This document shows positions 44,935 to 53,585 of a stretch of 64,000 nt of DNA, one piece after another. This DNA is from an uncultured Verrucomicrobiae bacterium (GTDB lineage: Bacteria; Verrucomicrobiota; Verrucomicrobiia; Limisphaerales; UBA1100), in assembly GCA_937775205.1 (NCBI GenBank), contig CALKBX010000024.1:1-64000 (forward strand), read 5' to 3'. Position numbers and translations under genes: made by a program. Every line of letters starts with the position of its first letter. The stretch's first letter is position 1. A model generated the notes under the pieces. It ran no database searches, was not told where the DNA came from, and saw only the letters and a program-made list of their open reading frames with translations.

Positions 44935-44968
44935 GAAAAAGACCCGCGACCGTCTCCAGCCGGGGGTC
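44935..44968 (-). terminator. Attenuator hairpin in the ilvB leader
   Basis: On the minus strand GACCCCCGGCTG and CGGTCGCGGGTC form a long stem (one C-C mismatch, two G-U pairs) closed by a GAGA tetraloop, and TTTTTC follows at once. This is a strong intrinsic terminator lying 17 nt after the leader-peptide stop and about 35 nt before the ilvB start. Confidence 0.75.
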
Positions 44969-44984
44969 CTTATCGAAATTCATC

Positions 44985-45065
44985 CTAATCCCGACACGAC
45001 TCCACGGCTCCGGAAAGTACAAGTACCTCCAAAAAAACGCCAAGCTGTGCGGATAGGTTCAACAT
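44985..45065 (-). CDS. Leu/Val-rich leader peptide of ilvB (26 aa)
   Basis: The short open frame from ATG 45065 encodes MLNLSAQLGVFLEVLVLSGA then VESCRD and a TAG stop; 6 of 26 residues are Leu and 4 are Val, with VLVL in a row. It ends just before a terminator hairpin upstream of ilvB. This is the arrangement of branched-chain amino-acid attenuators: ribosome stalling at scarce Leu/Val codons would leave AGCCGTGG of the leader free to pair with CCCCGGCT of the terminator stem (one mismatch) and so prevent termination. There is no clear ribosome binding site, so translation is inferred. Confidence 0.65.
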   Translation of the reverse strand: MLNLSAQLGVFLEVLVLSGAVESCRD

Positions 45066-45123
45066 ATTCGAGGGGCGTTTTTAGCAGGAAGCGCCGGTGC
45101 GGTCAATCTTCCACTATCCGGCG

Positions 45124-45174
45124 GGTAGGGACACGCTTCGCGTGTCCACGGACGTGCGATGCGCGTCCCTACCG
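45124..45174. repeat. Large imperfect palindrome at the 3' end of aguA
   Basis: GGTAGGGACACGC at the left pairs with GCGCGTCCCTACC at the right, and each half contains its own small hairpin (GGACACGCTTCGCGTGTCC; GGACGTGCGATGCGCGTCC). It overlaps the last codons of aguA. It resembles a REP-type extragenic palindrome or a bidirectional structural terminator. Confidence 0.6.
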
Positions 45175-46188
45175 GGGTTCCTGCTGGGTGAGGCAGTGGA
45201 ATGCGCCGAGGCCCCAGATTAGGTTGGTGGCGTCGAGGGGGATGACTTTGCGCGTGGGGAAGCAGTCTTGCAAAATGGCTTGGGCGTGGGCGTCGTTGGG
45301 GTGGCGGAAGGTGGGCAGAAGCACGACTTTGTTGCCGATGGAAAAATTGGCGTAGCTGGCGGGGAGGCGTTCGTTTTGGAAAATGACGGGCGGCGGCATT
45401 GGCAACTCGATGATGCGCAGATTGGTTTGGCGCAGGCGCTCGAGGTTTGCTTGCAATGGGGCGTGGTTTTCGTCTTCGGGGTTTTTCTCGATGGCGGTGA
45501 CGACGGTTTGCTCATCCACGAAACGCGTGAGGTCGTCGATGTGGCCGTCGGTGTCGTCGCCGGCAATGCCTTCGCCAAGCCAAATAATTTCTGTAATGCT
45601 GAGGTTGTCGCGGAGGCGTTGCTCGATTTGTTCGCGCGTGAGGTTTGGGTTTCGATTGGGATTGAGCAAACAACTTTCCGTGGTGAGCAGTGTGCCCGCG
45701 CCGTTGACTTCGATGGAGCCGCCTTCGAGTACCATTTCGGGTGTGAAGCATTCGAGGCCGCGCGCGGCGGCGATGTGCGCGGGGATTTGGTTGTCCAAAT
45801 CAAAGGGCGGATATTTTTCGCCCCACGCATTGTAATCCCAATTGACGACGGCGCGCGTGGTTTCATTTTTCACAAACACCGGCCCATGATCGCGGCACCA
45901 CGGTTCGTAGGCGCGATGATGGAAAAATTCGACGCGGTCATTGAGGGCACCGTGTTCAGCCAAAACCGCGCGCGCTTCGGCCTCCATCGCGGCATCCCAC
46001 ACGTTGATGAAAACGCCTTCGCCTTCCGACAGCGCGCGCACCATCGCGGCGATCACCGGGGGGATGCGGTCGAAAATATCAGGAAAGCTAATGCCTTCGC
46101 GGCGGGGCCACGTGAGCCACGTGCCGGTGTGCGGTTCCCACTCGGCCGGCATTCGGAAGCCGAGCGACGCGGGAGTGGGCGGGGTCAG
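45169..46188 (-). CDS. aguA: Agmatine deiminase, probable CTG start
   Basis: It hydrolyses agmatine to N-carbamoylputrescine and ammonia in polyamine synthesis. Motifs are FRMPAEWEPHTGTWLTWP, WCRDHGPVFV, VLEGGSIEVNGAGTLLTTESCLLNPNRNP, GDDTDGHIDDLTRFV and a C-terminal LIWGLGAFHCLTQQ with the catalytic Cys. Homologues usually begin with a TPA-LGFRMPAEW segment. Here that segment is in frame upstream of ATG 46152. It is preceded by CTG 46188, which overlaps the TGA of the aldo/keto reductase and sits 7 nt after AAGGAGG. ATG 46152 is the conservative alternative. Confidence 0.92.
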   Translation of the reverse strand: MTPPTPASLGFRMPAEWEPHTGTWLTWPRREGISFPDIFDRIPPVIAAMVRALSEGEGVFINVWDAAMEAEARAVLAEHGALNDRVEFFHHRAYEPWCRDHGPVFVKNETTRAVVNWDYNAWGEKYPPFDLDNQIPAHIAAARGLECFTPEMVLEGGSIEVNGAGTLLTTESCLLNPNRNPNLTREQIEQRLRDNLSITEIIWLGEGIAGDDTDGHIDDLTRFVDEQTVVTAIEKNPEDENHAPLQANLERLRQTNLRIIELPMPPPVIFQNERLPASYANFSIGNKVVLLPTFRHPNDAHAQAILQDCFPTRKVIPLDATNLIWGLGAFHCLTQQEPR

Positions 46189-47120
46189 GGGAGATCCTCC
46201 TTCAGCGCGCTGGTCAGTAGGGCGTACCATTGCTCGTGGCTGAGCTGCAGCTCGGTGGCGGCGGCGAGTTCGCGGATGCGCTCGGGCTGCGTGCTGCCGA
46301 CAATCGGGATAATCCCCGCCGGATGCCGCATCAGCCACGCGAGCGCCACCGCGCCACGGCTCACGCCAAAATCGCGCGCCATCAAATCCAACCGTCGCCG
46401 CACCTTGGCGGGCTTGTATTTTTCCTGCGAAGGCAGCACGGATTTTTTTCCGTTGCCGAGAAACCCGCCAGCCAACGGGCTCCACGCCATCGGCGTGATG
46501 CCGCGTTCGAGGCATTGATCAAGCGTGCCGTTTTCAAACGGATCGAGGTGCATTAGGCTTGCCTCGATTTGGTTTACAACCAGTGGCTCCTTCAGCGCGC
46601 TTTGCAAACAAGATACTTGCGAAGGATTGAAATTGCTTACGCCAAAGTGCTTCACCTTGCCGGCTTTTTTCAACTTGGCAAATGCCTTGGCCACCTCGGC
46701 GGGATCCATCAGCCAATCCGGCCGGTGGAGTTGATAAATATCGATGCAATTGATCCCTATCCGTTGCAGGGATTTTTCGCACGACTGCACAATGTAATCG
46801 GCGGAAAGATCGTAGCGAAACGGCTCGTTGCTTTCCGGCACGCGTATGCCGCATTTGGTGGCGATGACGGCGGATTTTTTCAACGCCTTGGATTGCTTTA
46901 GCGCTAGCCCCATCAACTCTTCCGAAACACCCTCGCAATAAATATCCGCCAAATCGAACAGCGTGTATCCCGCCTCCTGCGCGGCGAGCAGCGCCTTCAC
47001 GCCCGCTTCGCGCGCCTTGGCCGTTACCTTGCGCGCTTCCCAACCGCCGGCGATACGCCAGCAGCCGTAAGCTAACGGAGAAATCTTGAGTGTAGTTTTG
47101 CCAATACGGATAGGATTCAT
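46185..47120 (-). CDS. Aldo/keto reductase
   Basis: The start MNPIRIGKTTLKISPLAYGCWR (ATG 47120) fits the family N-terminus. Catalytic Asp and Tyr are in LFDLADIYCEGVSEELMG, Lys in ATKCGI and His in YQLHRPDW. FGVSNFNPSQV, MAWSPLAGGFLG and IIPIVGSTQPERI provide the rest of the NADPH-binding barrel. It resembles YdhF/oxidoreductase-type members. It is translationally linked to the aguA gene downstream. The substrate is unknown. Confidence 0.93.
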   Translation of the reverse strand: MNPIRIGKTTLKISPLAYGCWRIAGGWEARKVTAKAREAGVKALLAAQEAGYTLFDLADIYCEGVSEELMGLALKQSKALKKSAVIATKCGIRVPESNEPFRYDLSADYIVQSCEKSLQRIGINCIDIYQLHRPDWLMDPAEVAKAFAKLKKAGKVKHFGVSNFNPSQVSCLQSALKEPLVVNQIEASLMHLDPFENGTLDQCLERGITPMAWSPLAGGFLGNGKKSVLPSQEKYKPAKVRRRLDLMARDFGVSRGAVALAWLMRHPAGIIPIVGSTQPERIRELAAATELQLSHEQWYALLTSALKEDLP

Positions 47121-47247
47121 TGGGTCGGGTGAGGCGAAGGTACGGCAAAGAAAATTTGTCGCAAGCAAAATGCACATCGCGAGTGAAAAAGAACGTGCGT
47201 GAATAGGCCGCACTTGAAATGGCCTTCGCTTTGGGCACACTGCGCGT

Positions 47248-48855
47248 GTGAACGGCGGGGAAAACAAATGGCGCGATTGGGCACTGGCGGCGGGCGCAGG
47301 CTTGACGTGGGCTTGTGCGTTTCCGCCGATCACCTTTCTACCCGCGGCTTGGCTGGCGCCCGCGCTGCTGCTGGCCGCCACGCGCGCCGCGCCGGGGCGG
47401 GCCTTTCGCCTGGGGTTGGTGGCAGGCATGGCGCATTATTTTACCACGCTCGCGTGGGTGCTTTATATACCGGTAGCGCCGGGCAACATCGCCGGTTGGC
47501 TGGCGTTGAGCACGTATTGCTCGGTGTATCCGGCGGCGTGGGCGGCGTTGTGTTGGTATTTATTTCCGGGAAATTTGGAGAAACCGATTGCGGCGGCGTT
47601 GGCGGATTTGTCTTTTTGTAAACGACTTGGCTGGGGCGCTTCGTGCGCGTTGGGTTGGGTGGCTTTGGAATGCCTGCGCGGCTGGGTGATCACTGGGTTC
47701 CCGTGGAATTATCTGGGCGCGTCGCAGTTGGAATTCACGCGGCTCGCGATGCTCGCGCAATTCACCGGTGTGCTCGGCGTGTCGCTGGTGGTGGCGTGGG
47801 GGTCGGTGGGTGGATTGCTTTTAGTGTGGCGTTGGCGGAATGAAAAAAAGTTTAAGCCGCCGATGCTGAAGGAATTGGCGGGGCCAATCGTGTTGTTGGC
47901 GTTGGCGGTGGGTTTGGGCAGCTATGCTTTGGTGCAACCTTTGGGGGATAAACGCGATGAACTGAAAATCGCCCTCATCCAGCCGAGCATTCCGCAGGAG
48001 GTTCTGTGGAGTGGGAATCCGGAAGATCAACACAATCGCTTCGCGCAGTTGATGGATCTATCGGACATCGCGGTGGAGAAAAGCCCCGACTTGCTCGTGT
48101 GGCCGGAGGCCTCCGTGCCGCCGTTGCGGTTGCTCGATCCGGAAGTGATTGTGCCCCGTTTACAATCGCTCGATGCCGCCTTGCGCGAGAAAAAAATCTG
48201 GCGCGTGTGGGGCGCGGATCGCCGTTCTGAAGATGGCGCTCCCCTCAACAGCTCGGTGCTGATGGATCCGGACGGCAACGAGCTCGCCTATTACAGCAAA
48301 CAACACCTCGTGATGTTTGGCGAGTACGTGCCTTTTGGGGAAGAGTTGCCGTTTCTGAAGAAGCTCGCGCCAGTCGGAAACTTTGCGCGCGGCAAAGGGC
48401 CGGTGCTCTTCGATATGGGACGCGCGAAGATGTCGGTCATCATTTGTTTCGAGGACGTCGTGCCGCATCTCGCTCGTCGCGCGGCCACGCCGGAAGTGGA
48501 TTTTTTGCTGAACCTCACCAACGATGGATGGTTCGGCAAAAGCCACCAACAATGGCAGCACGCGCGGTCCGCCGCGTGGCGCGCCATCGAGACGCGCCGT
48601 CCGCTGGTGCGCTGCACTAACAACGGCATCACCTGTTGGATCGACGAGCACGGGCGTTTCCACGGCGTGAAGCCGCCGGTGCATGCGCCGCGCGTGAACA
48701 TTGTCACCATCCCCCTCCGCGAAGGCCCGCGCGCGCCGACGGTTTACCAGCGCACCGGCGACTGGCTGCCGTGGGGCGCGGTGCTCGCCTGCGCCGTGTT
48801 GATTTTTCTGCGCTGCAAAAATGGCTCGGCTTCCGGCGCGCTTCCCGTTAAATGA
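47248..48855 (+). CDS. lnt: Apolipoprotein N-acyltransferase
   Basis: It adds the third acyl chain to the N-terminal Cys of lipoproteins in the inner membrane. The start is GTG 47248. The N-terminal half has about six membrane helices. The nitrilase-type periplasmic domain has Glu in LLVWPEASVPP, HLVMFGEYVPFGEELP, nucleophile Cys in VIICFEDVVPHLARR and NLTNDGWFGKSHQQWQH, ending with one more helix. The length of 535 aa is usual. Its TGA overlaps the prfB ATG (ATGA). Confidence 0.95.
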   Translation: MNGGENKWRDWALAAGAGLTWACAFPPITFLPAAWLAPALLLAATRAAPGRAFRLGLVAGMAHYFTTLAWVLYIPVAPGNIAGWLALSTYCSVYPAAWAALCWYLFPGNLEKPIAAALADLSFCKRLGWGASCALGWVALECLRGWVITGFPWNYLGASQLEFTRLAMLAQFTGVLGVSLVVAWGSVGGLLLVWRWRNEKKFKPPMLKELAGPIVLLALAVGLGSYALVQPLGDKRDELKIALIQPSIPQEVLWSGNPEDQHNRFAQLMDLSDIAVEKSPDLLVWPEASVPPLRLLDPEVIVPRLQSLDAALREKKIWRVWGADRRSEDGAPLNSSVLMDPDGNELAYYSKQHLVMFGEYVPFGEELPFLKKLAPVGNFARGKGPVLFDMGRAKMSVIICFEDVVPHLARRAATPEVDFLLNLTNDGWFGKSHQQWQHARSAAWRAIETRRPLVRCTNNGITCWIDEHGRFHGVKPPVHAPRVNIVTIPLREGPRAPTVYQRTGDWLPWGAVLACAVLIFLRCKNGSASGALPVK

Positions 48856-50004
48856 ACCGCACCATGTTCGACACCGTCCAAGCCCAACTCACCGAAACCG
48901 AAGCCCGACTGGCCAAGCTGCGGAGGTTTCTTTGACCTCCCGAATTGCGAAGCTCAGCTGAAAGCGCTGGAAGAAAAAATGGCGGTCGATAATTTTTGGG
49001 ACAACCGCGAGGCGGCCCAAAAAGTGGTGGCGGAATGCTCCGACCTGCGCAAACGCATCGAACCGCTCCGCGCAGCCGAGCGGCAACTCGGCGATTTACA
49101 GGTGATGGCGGAACTGGGCGCGGAGGAGGATGAGGACACCCAAACCGCGCTCGCCGCCGAAGTGACGGCGGACACGGAAAAATTTATTGCTTCGCTTGAT
49201 GTGCTCGAATTGGCCGCGTTGCTCAGTGATCCGAGCGATCGCTGCAATTGCATTCTCACCATCAACGCCGGCGCGGGCGGCACTGAAAGCTGCGACTGGG
49301 CCGATATGCTTTTGCGAATGTACCAACGCTGGGCCGAGCGCCGCGATTGGAAAGTGGAAGTCACCGACGTGACCACCGGCGAAGTCGCGGGCATCAAAAG
49401 CGTGACCGCAATTATCTCCGGCGAAAACGCCTTCGGCTATTGCAAGGCCGAGCGCGGCGTGCATCGGCTCGTGCGCATTTCGCCTTTCGATTCCAACAAA
49501 CGCCGCCACACCAGTTTTGCCAGCGTGGATGTGATTGCTGAAATGGCTGACGAAGTGGCCATCGAGATTGATCCTTCCGATTTGCGGATCGACACTTATC
49601 GCAGCGGCGGCAAGGGCGGCCAAAACGTCAACAAAGTGGAAAGCGCCGTGCGCATCACGCACTTGCCCACCGGCGTGGTGGCCGCCAGCCAAAACCAGCG
49701 CAGCCAACACCAAAATAAACACACCGCGATGAAGATGCTCACCGCCAAGCTCTACGCCAAACGCGAGGACGAAAAGAAATCCGAGATGGAGCGGTTTTAC
49801 AGCGACAAAGGCGCGATCGGTTGGGGGAATCAAATTCGGAGTTATGTTTTTCAGCCGTACCAAATGGTGAAGGACTTGCGCACCGGCATCCAAACCGGCA
49901 ACGTGCAGGCGGTGATGGACGGTGAGCTGGACGAGTTTGTGAGTGGCTGGCTGCAGGCCGGATGCCCGACCAAACGTCTTTCAGGAAGTGACGAAGAAGA
50001 TTGA
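48852..50004 (+). CDS. prfB: Peptide chain release factor 2 with programmed +1 frameshift
   Basis: Frame one starts at ATG 48852 and reaches an in-frame TGA at 48933 after 27 codons; continuing one base later gives the full RF2 (DLPNCEAQLKALEEKMAVDN onwards). The RF2-specific tripeptide SPF lies in RISPFDSNKRRHTS, and the hydrolysis motif GGQ in YRSGGKGGQNVNKVES. RF2 reads UGA and UAA stop codons. The shift makes synthesis self-regulated by RF2 abundance. The gene sits in a compact cluster between lnt and trpC. Confidence 0.96.
48921..48936 (+). promoter_or_regulatory. prfB +1 programmed frameshift site
   Basis: The sequence CGGAGGTTTCTTTGAC holds an internal Shine-Dalgarno-like GGAGG a few nt before the slippery CTT codon and the TGA stop followed by C. 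This is the classic RF2 autoregulatory site: slow termination at TGA lets the ribosome slip from CTT to TTT and continue in the +1 frame. Confidence 0.93.
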
Positions 50005-50008
50005 GTGA

Positions 50009-50803
50009 ATGAACATCCTCGATAAAATCGTAGCGCACAAACGCACCGAACTCGCGGCCTTGCCCGAGGCGGAGGTGACGCTGGAATCGTTACGCGTGCA
50101 AGTGGCGGAGCGCGGTGGTGTGCGGGATTTCGTCGGGGCATTGGCCCACCCGCACGTGGGCGATGTGGGGCTGATTGCCGAAGTGAAAAAGGCGTCGCCC
50201 TCGGCGGGCGTCATCCGCGAGGACTTCGATCCCGTGGCCATCGCACGCGAATACGAGGCCGCGGGTGCGAGTTGTCTTTCGGTGTTGACGGATGAGAAAT
50301 TTTTCCAAGGCTCGCCTGAGTTTTTGAAACAAATCCGCTCGGCGGTGAACTTGCCGTTGCTGCGAAAAGATTTCATCATCGACGAACGCCAAATTGCCGA
50401 AGCCATCGACTGGGGCGCGGATGCGGTTTTGTTGATCGCCGCCATTCTCGATGACGCGCAGCTTGGGCACTTTCACGCGCTGGCCACTGCGGCCGCCTTG
50501 TCGGTATTGGTGGAGGTGCACGACGAAGATGAGCTCGATCGCGCGTTGGCGCTCAAGGCGCCGCTCATTGGCGTGAACAATCGGAATCTCAAAACATTTG
50601 AAGTGGATCTCGCGACGACTGAAGAACTCGCCGCGCGAATGGATTTGCGGCACACGCTGCTTGTTTCCGAAAGCGGCATTCATTCGCGCGCGGATGTGGA
50701 GCGGCTCACCGCGTGCGGCGCGCGTGCCGTGCTTGTGGGCGAATCGCTGATGCGAGAGGATAACATCGGCGCGAAGGTGCGCGAACTGGGAGGGCAACAA
50801 TGA
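50009..50803 (+). CDS. trpC: Indole-3-glycerol-phosphate synthase
   Basis: It closes the indole ring in tryptophan synthesis. The TIM barrel shows LIAEVKKASPSAGVI, VLTDEKFFQGSPEFL, LPLLRKDFIIDERQI, LLIAAILDD, LVEVHDEDEL, IGVNNRNLKTFEVDL, VSESGIHSRADV and AVLVGESLM, with the catalytic Lys and Glu residues in place. The length of 264 aa is normal. The gene is separated from other trp genes and lies in an lnt-prfB-trpC cluster, overlapping the next gene by ATGA. Confidence 0.97.
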   Translation: MNILDKIVAHKRTELAALPEAEVTLESLRVQVAERGGVRDFVGALAHPHVGDVGLIAEVKKASPSAGVIREDFDPVAIAREYEAAGASCLSVLTDEKFFQGSPEFLKQIRSAVNLPLLRKDFIIDERQIAEAIDWGADAVLLIAAILDDAQLGHFHALATAAALSVLVEVHDEDELDRALALKAPLIGVNNRNLKTFEVDLATTEELAARMDLRHTLLVSESGIHSRADVERLTACGARAVLVGESLMREDNIGAKVRELGGQQ

Positions 50804-51945
50804 GCCAAAAACTGCGTGTTTTAATAATAGAAGATTCGGTGCTGGACGCCAAGGTGCTGGTGGGGCTGCTACAAAATGGCGGGTACGAAATTGAAAGCGA
50901 ACGGGTGGAGACCGCGCCGGAGTTTTCCGAGGCCATCCAACGCCGACCGTGGGACATCATTTTGGCGGATTATAATTTACCGGAGTTCAACGGGCCTGAG
51001 GCGTTGGTGCTGTTGCAAAAGAGCGAACGCGACATTCCGTTCATTGTCATCTCCGGCGGCATTGGCGAGGATTTGGCGGTGCAAATTATGAAGTCCGGCG
51101 CGCACGATTATTTGATGAAAGGCAACCTCGCGCGGTTGGTGCCGGCCGTGGCTCGCGAAGTGCGCGAGACCCGCGAGCGGACGATGCGCCGCGAAGCAGA
51201 AAGCGCACTGCACGCCGCCAACGAACAAATGCGCATTGCACACGAAATTCAGCAGCGACTGTTTCCCAAGGAAGCGCCCGCGCTGGAGGGGTTCGACATC
51301 GCCGGCCTCACACAATCGGCCGATGAAGCGGGCGGGGATTATTACGATTATATTTCAATGCCCAATGGTTGCCTCGGCTTGGTGGTGGGCGATGTGACCG
51401 GGCACGGCATCGGCCCCGCGTTGTTGATGGCCGAGACGCGCGCGTACCTTCGTATCCTTGCCAGCCACAGCAATGATGTGGGCCACATTCTCACCCAAGC
51501 CAACCGCGTGTTGTGCGAGGATATTGACGCGGAACGATTCGTGACGATGCTGTTGGTGATGCTCGATCCCGTCACACGCACCATTTGCCACGCAAGCGCA
51601 GGTCATCCGCCGGGTTTGTGGTTGGATGCCAAAGGTGAAAGCAAACCCGACCTGCGCCGCAACGGTATCCCTCTCGGGCTGCGGCCGGACACCGAATACG
51701 CCGCCAGCGAACCGCAGCAATTGGAGCCGGGCGATCTGTTGGCACTGATGACTGATGGCGTGGAGGAATCACTCTCAGCAGAGGATGAACTCTTTGGCAA
51801 TGAGCGCGTCCTCGCAACGATCCGTGCAGGGCAGGGCGGGGCTGCAAAAAAAATCGTAGCCGCGCTGCACGACGCCGGCCACGCGCATCTCGCTGCTGAT
51901 ATTCAACCGGATGATTACACCACGATTGTCCTTAAGGCATTATAG
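50800..51945 (+). CDS. Response regulator with PP2C-type phosphatase output (RsbU-like)
   Basis: Residues 1-125 are a receiver domain: VLIIEDSVLD, phosphoacceptor Asp in IILADYNLPEFNG, VISGG and the Lys in YLMKGNL. A short coiled linker (ETRERTMRREAESALHAANEQ) leads to a SpoIIE/PP2C domain with QQRLFPKEAP, DEAGGDYYDYI, GDVTGHGIGPALLMAETRA, HASAGHPPGLWL and LMTDGVEE. Such proteins dephosphorylate anti-sigma-factor antagonists in stress signalling. No kinase or antagonist gene is nearby. Translation is coupled to trpC. Confidence 0.93.
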   Translation: MSQKLRVLIIEDSVLDAKVLVGLLQNGGYEIESERVETAPEFSEAIQRRPWDIILADYNLPEFNGPEALVLLQKSERDIPFIVISGGIGEDLAVQIMKSGAHDYLMKGNLARLVPAVAREVRETRERTMRREAESALHAANEQMRIAHEIQQRLFPKEAPALEGFDIAGLTQSADEAGGDYYDYISMPNGCLGLVVGDVTGHGIGPALLMAETRAYLRILASHSNDVGHILTQANRVLCEDIDAERFVTMLLVMLDPVTRTICHASAGHPPGLWLDAKGESKPDLRRNGIPLGLRPDTEYAASEPQQLEPGDLLALMTDGVEESLSAEDELFGNERVLATIRAGQGGAAKKIVAALHDAGHAHLAADIQPDDYTTIVLKAL

Positions 51946-52013
51946 TGTGAGGGCGTGTCTGCGGGCGAAAAAGATTGTCAACCGCTCGCAAGCGCGACAT
52001 TCTCCGCGTTTGG

Positions 52014-52090
52014 CGGACCGTAGCGCAGCCTGGTAGCGCGCCACACTGGGGGTGTGGAGGTCGCGAGTTCGAACCTCGCCGGTCCGACCA
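52014..52090 (+). tRNA. tRNA-Pro (GGG anticodon)
   Basis: The acceptor CGGACCG pairs perfectly with CGGTCCG. The anticodon stem CCACA/TGTGG holds the loop CTGGGGG, so the anticodon is GGG (proline). The T-arm is GCGAG-TTCGAAC-CTCGC, and the CCA end is encoded. Fragments of its 3' half recur at 54218, 55943 and 58393. Confidence 0.95.
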
Positions 52091-52316
52091 TTTTCCTCCT
52101 TTTTTTGACCTTTTTGTAGCGCACCCTATTTTCGCTCCGTTTGGCGCACATATTTGGTGTGAGCATTTGTGATCTACATCAGTAGTTTGAAACGGTAATC
52201 AGCATATTTTGATACAAATCCAAATTTATTGATTAGCGCGCCACACCAGAAACGTAGTTTGGCTCACACTTTTGACGTGAGCTGAAGTGAGCTACACCTT
52301 ATAATTCCCCGAAGAA

Positions 52317-53510
52317 ATGAAACTATCATGTCCATCTTGCGCTAAAGAGGTGATGCTTAGCGACAAGCATCACCCGTACTACTTTTGTCCTTTTTGTAAT
52401 TTTGAAATACCCCCCGATTTACTAGTCGAATTTCAGGATAATCCTTCAGAGCAACAGCCGAAAGATAAACAGGATACGGATCAGATCGCTCCGACGATTC
52501 CACAAGTGACGTCTCCCAAGCCTGCACCTGTAAAAAAATCTGATCACAACCTTGGAAATCAAAAAAGAACGGTTAACTGTACCGATTGTGGAGGAGTAAT
52601 ATCAAGAAAGGCAGTCTCTTGCCCGCATTGCGGATCCCCTGAACCATTCGGAGAAGCAAATGAAGATGAGGGTAATTTGGTCACTCCAGAACCACCTTCC
52701 AACCCTCTTATCAAAGATAAACCGGAAGGCAAGGGTTTCAAAGTGAGAAAAGATAAAGAAAAAGAAGGCGCATCGTACATAAATATTTTTTTGGGATTGG
52801 CAGCTGCTCTGGTTATTTTGTTTCTCATCTTCAAAACATCTTCTGGGGAAAATTCGATCGAGGATACGGCTGAAAAAGCCTTTGAGCTTTTTAAAAATGA
52901 GGAATTTGACGCCTTGGGAGAAGAGGTTTTAGTGAATGGGATGGAACTGGAGGAGGCTAGAGATAGTTGGCGAATAAGGTTGAGTATTACATGGGAAAGG
53001 AAGAAAAACAAAAAAGGTAAAACTTCCTTGTCAATTGATGAATACCTTAATGAGCTTCAATTAAATTCTACCCCAGAGCAGCAAGAAGAAATTGCTGAAA
53101 TGGATTCAATGTTTCCTTCAACTCCGAAAGGCCTGAATTTGGAGAAGTTCATTGAAAAAGAGGTTTCTGAGGACATCGACGATGATTTCCGAGATTCAGT
53201 TGAGCGAAAGCAATTAGTTGAATTGTATGAACAAGGTCAAAAAATGGGAATAAACTGGTCGGAAGCAAAGTTTGAGTATGTTGACTTATCTGAATGGGAA
53301 ACGACCGAAGAGATCCTTGCTGATGCTGATGCTGCAGCAAGAAAACATTTACCTAAAGGATTTGAGGCAGGTGCTATATGGATTTTATTTTCAGAAAATG
53401 GCTCACGCTATAAATTCAAAATGGGTGGTACAAGCTTACCAAAATGGGGCGCAAGGATGAGGCCTCCCTGGATTATTGGAGATGATGATGGGATTCAAAG
53501 GGTGGAATAG
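52317..53510 (+). CDS. Zinc-ribbon membrane protein, unknown function
   Basis: The N-terminus has two zinc-binding pairs, CPSCAKEV and CPFCNFEI. A second ribbon follows at about residues 88-105 (CTDCGGVISRKAVSCPHCG). A Lys/Glu/Pro-rich linker leads to a single membrane helix (INIFLGLAAALVILFLIF). The last 220 residues are acidic, helical and without recognised motifs. Codon use is strikingly more A/T-rich than in neighbouring genes, which suggests acquired DNA. The gene lies between the intact tRNA-Pro and the first tRNA-Pro fragment. Confidence 0.75.
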   Translation: MKLSCPSCAKEVMLSDKHHPYYFCPFCNFEIPPDLLVEFQDNPSEQQPKDKQDTDQIAPTIPQVTSPKPAPVKKSDHNLGNQKRTVNCTDCGGVISRKAVSCPHCGSPEPFGEANEDEGNLVTPEPPSNPLIKDKPEGKGFKVRKDKEKEGASYINIFLGLAAALVILFLIFKTSSGENSIEDTAEKAFELFKNEEFDALGEEVLVNGMELEEARDSWRIRLSITWERKKNKKGKTSLSIDEYLNELQLNSTPEQQEEIAEMDSMFPSTPKGLNLEKFIEKEVSEDIDDDFRDSVERKQLVELYEQGQKMGINWSEAKFEYVDLSEWETTEEILADADAAARKHLPKGFEAGAIWILFSENGSRYKFKMGGTSLPKWGARMRPPWIIGDDDGIQRVE

Positions 53511-53585
53511 TTCCCTGTAAGGTGGCGGCATACGAAACGGGTTCACTTGATGATTGCGTTGGTGGCGTGCAGATAGAAGGGGCGA

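Noticed and set aside
47199-47621. Gly-rich frame at the start of lnt
   Set aside because: It is an out-of-frame shadow of the lnt N-terminal membrane region.
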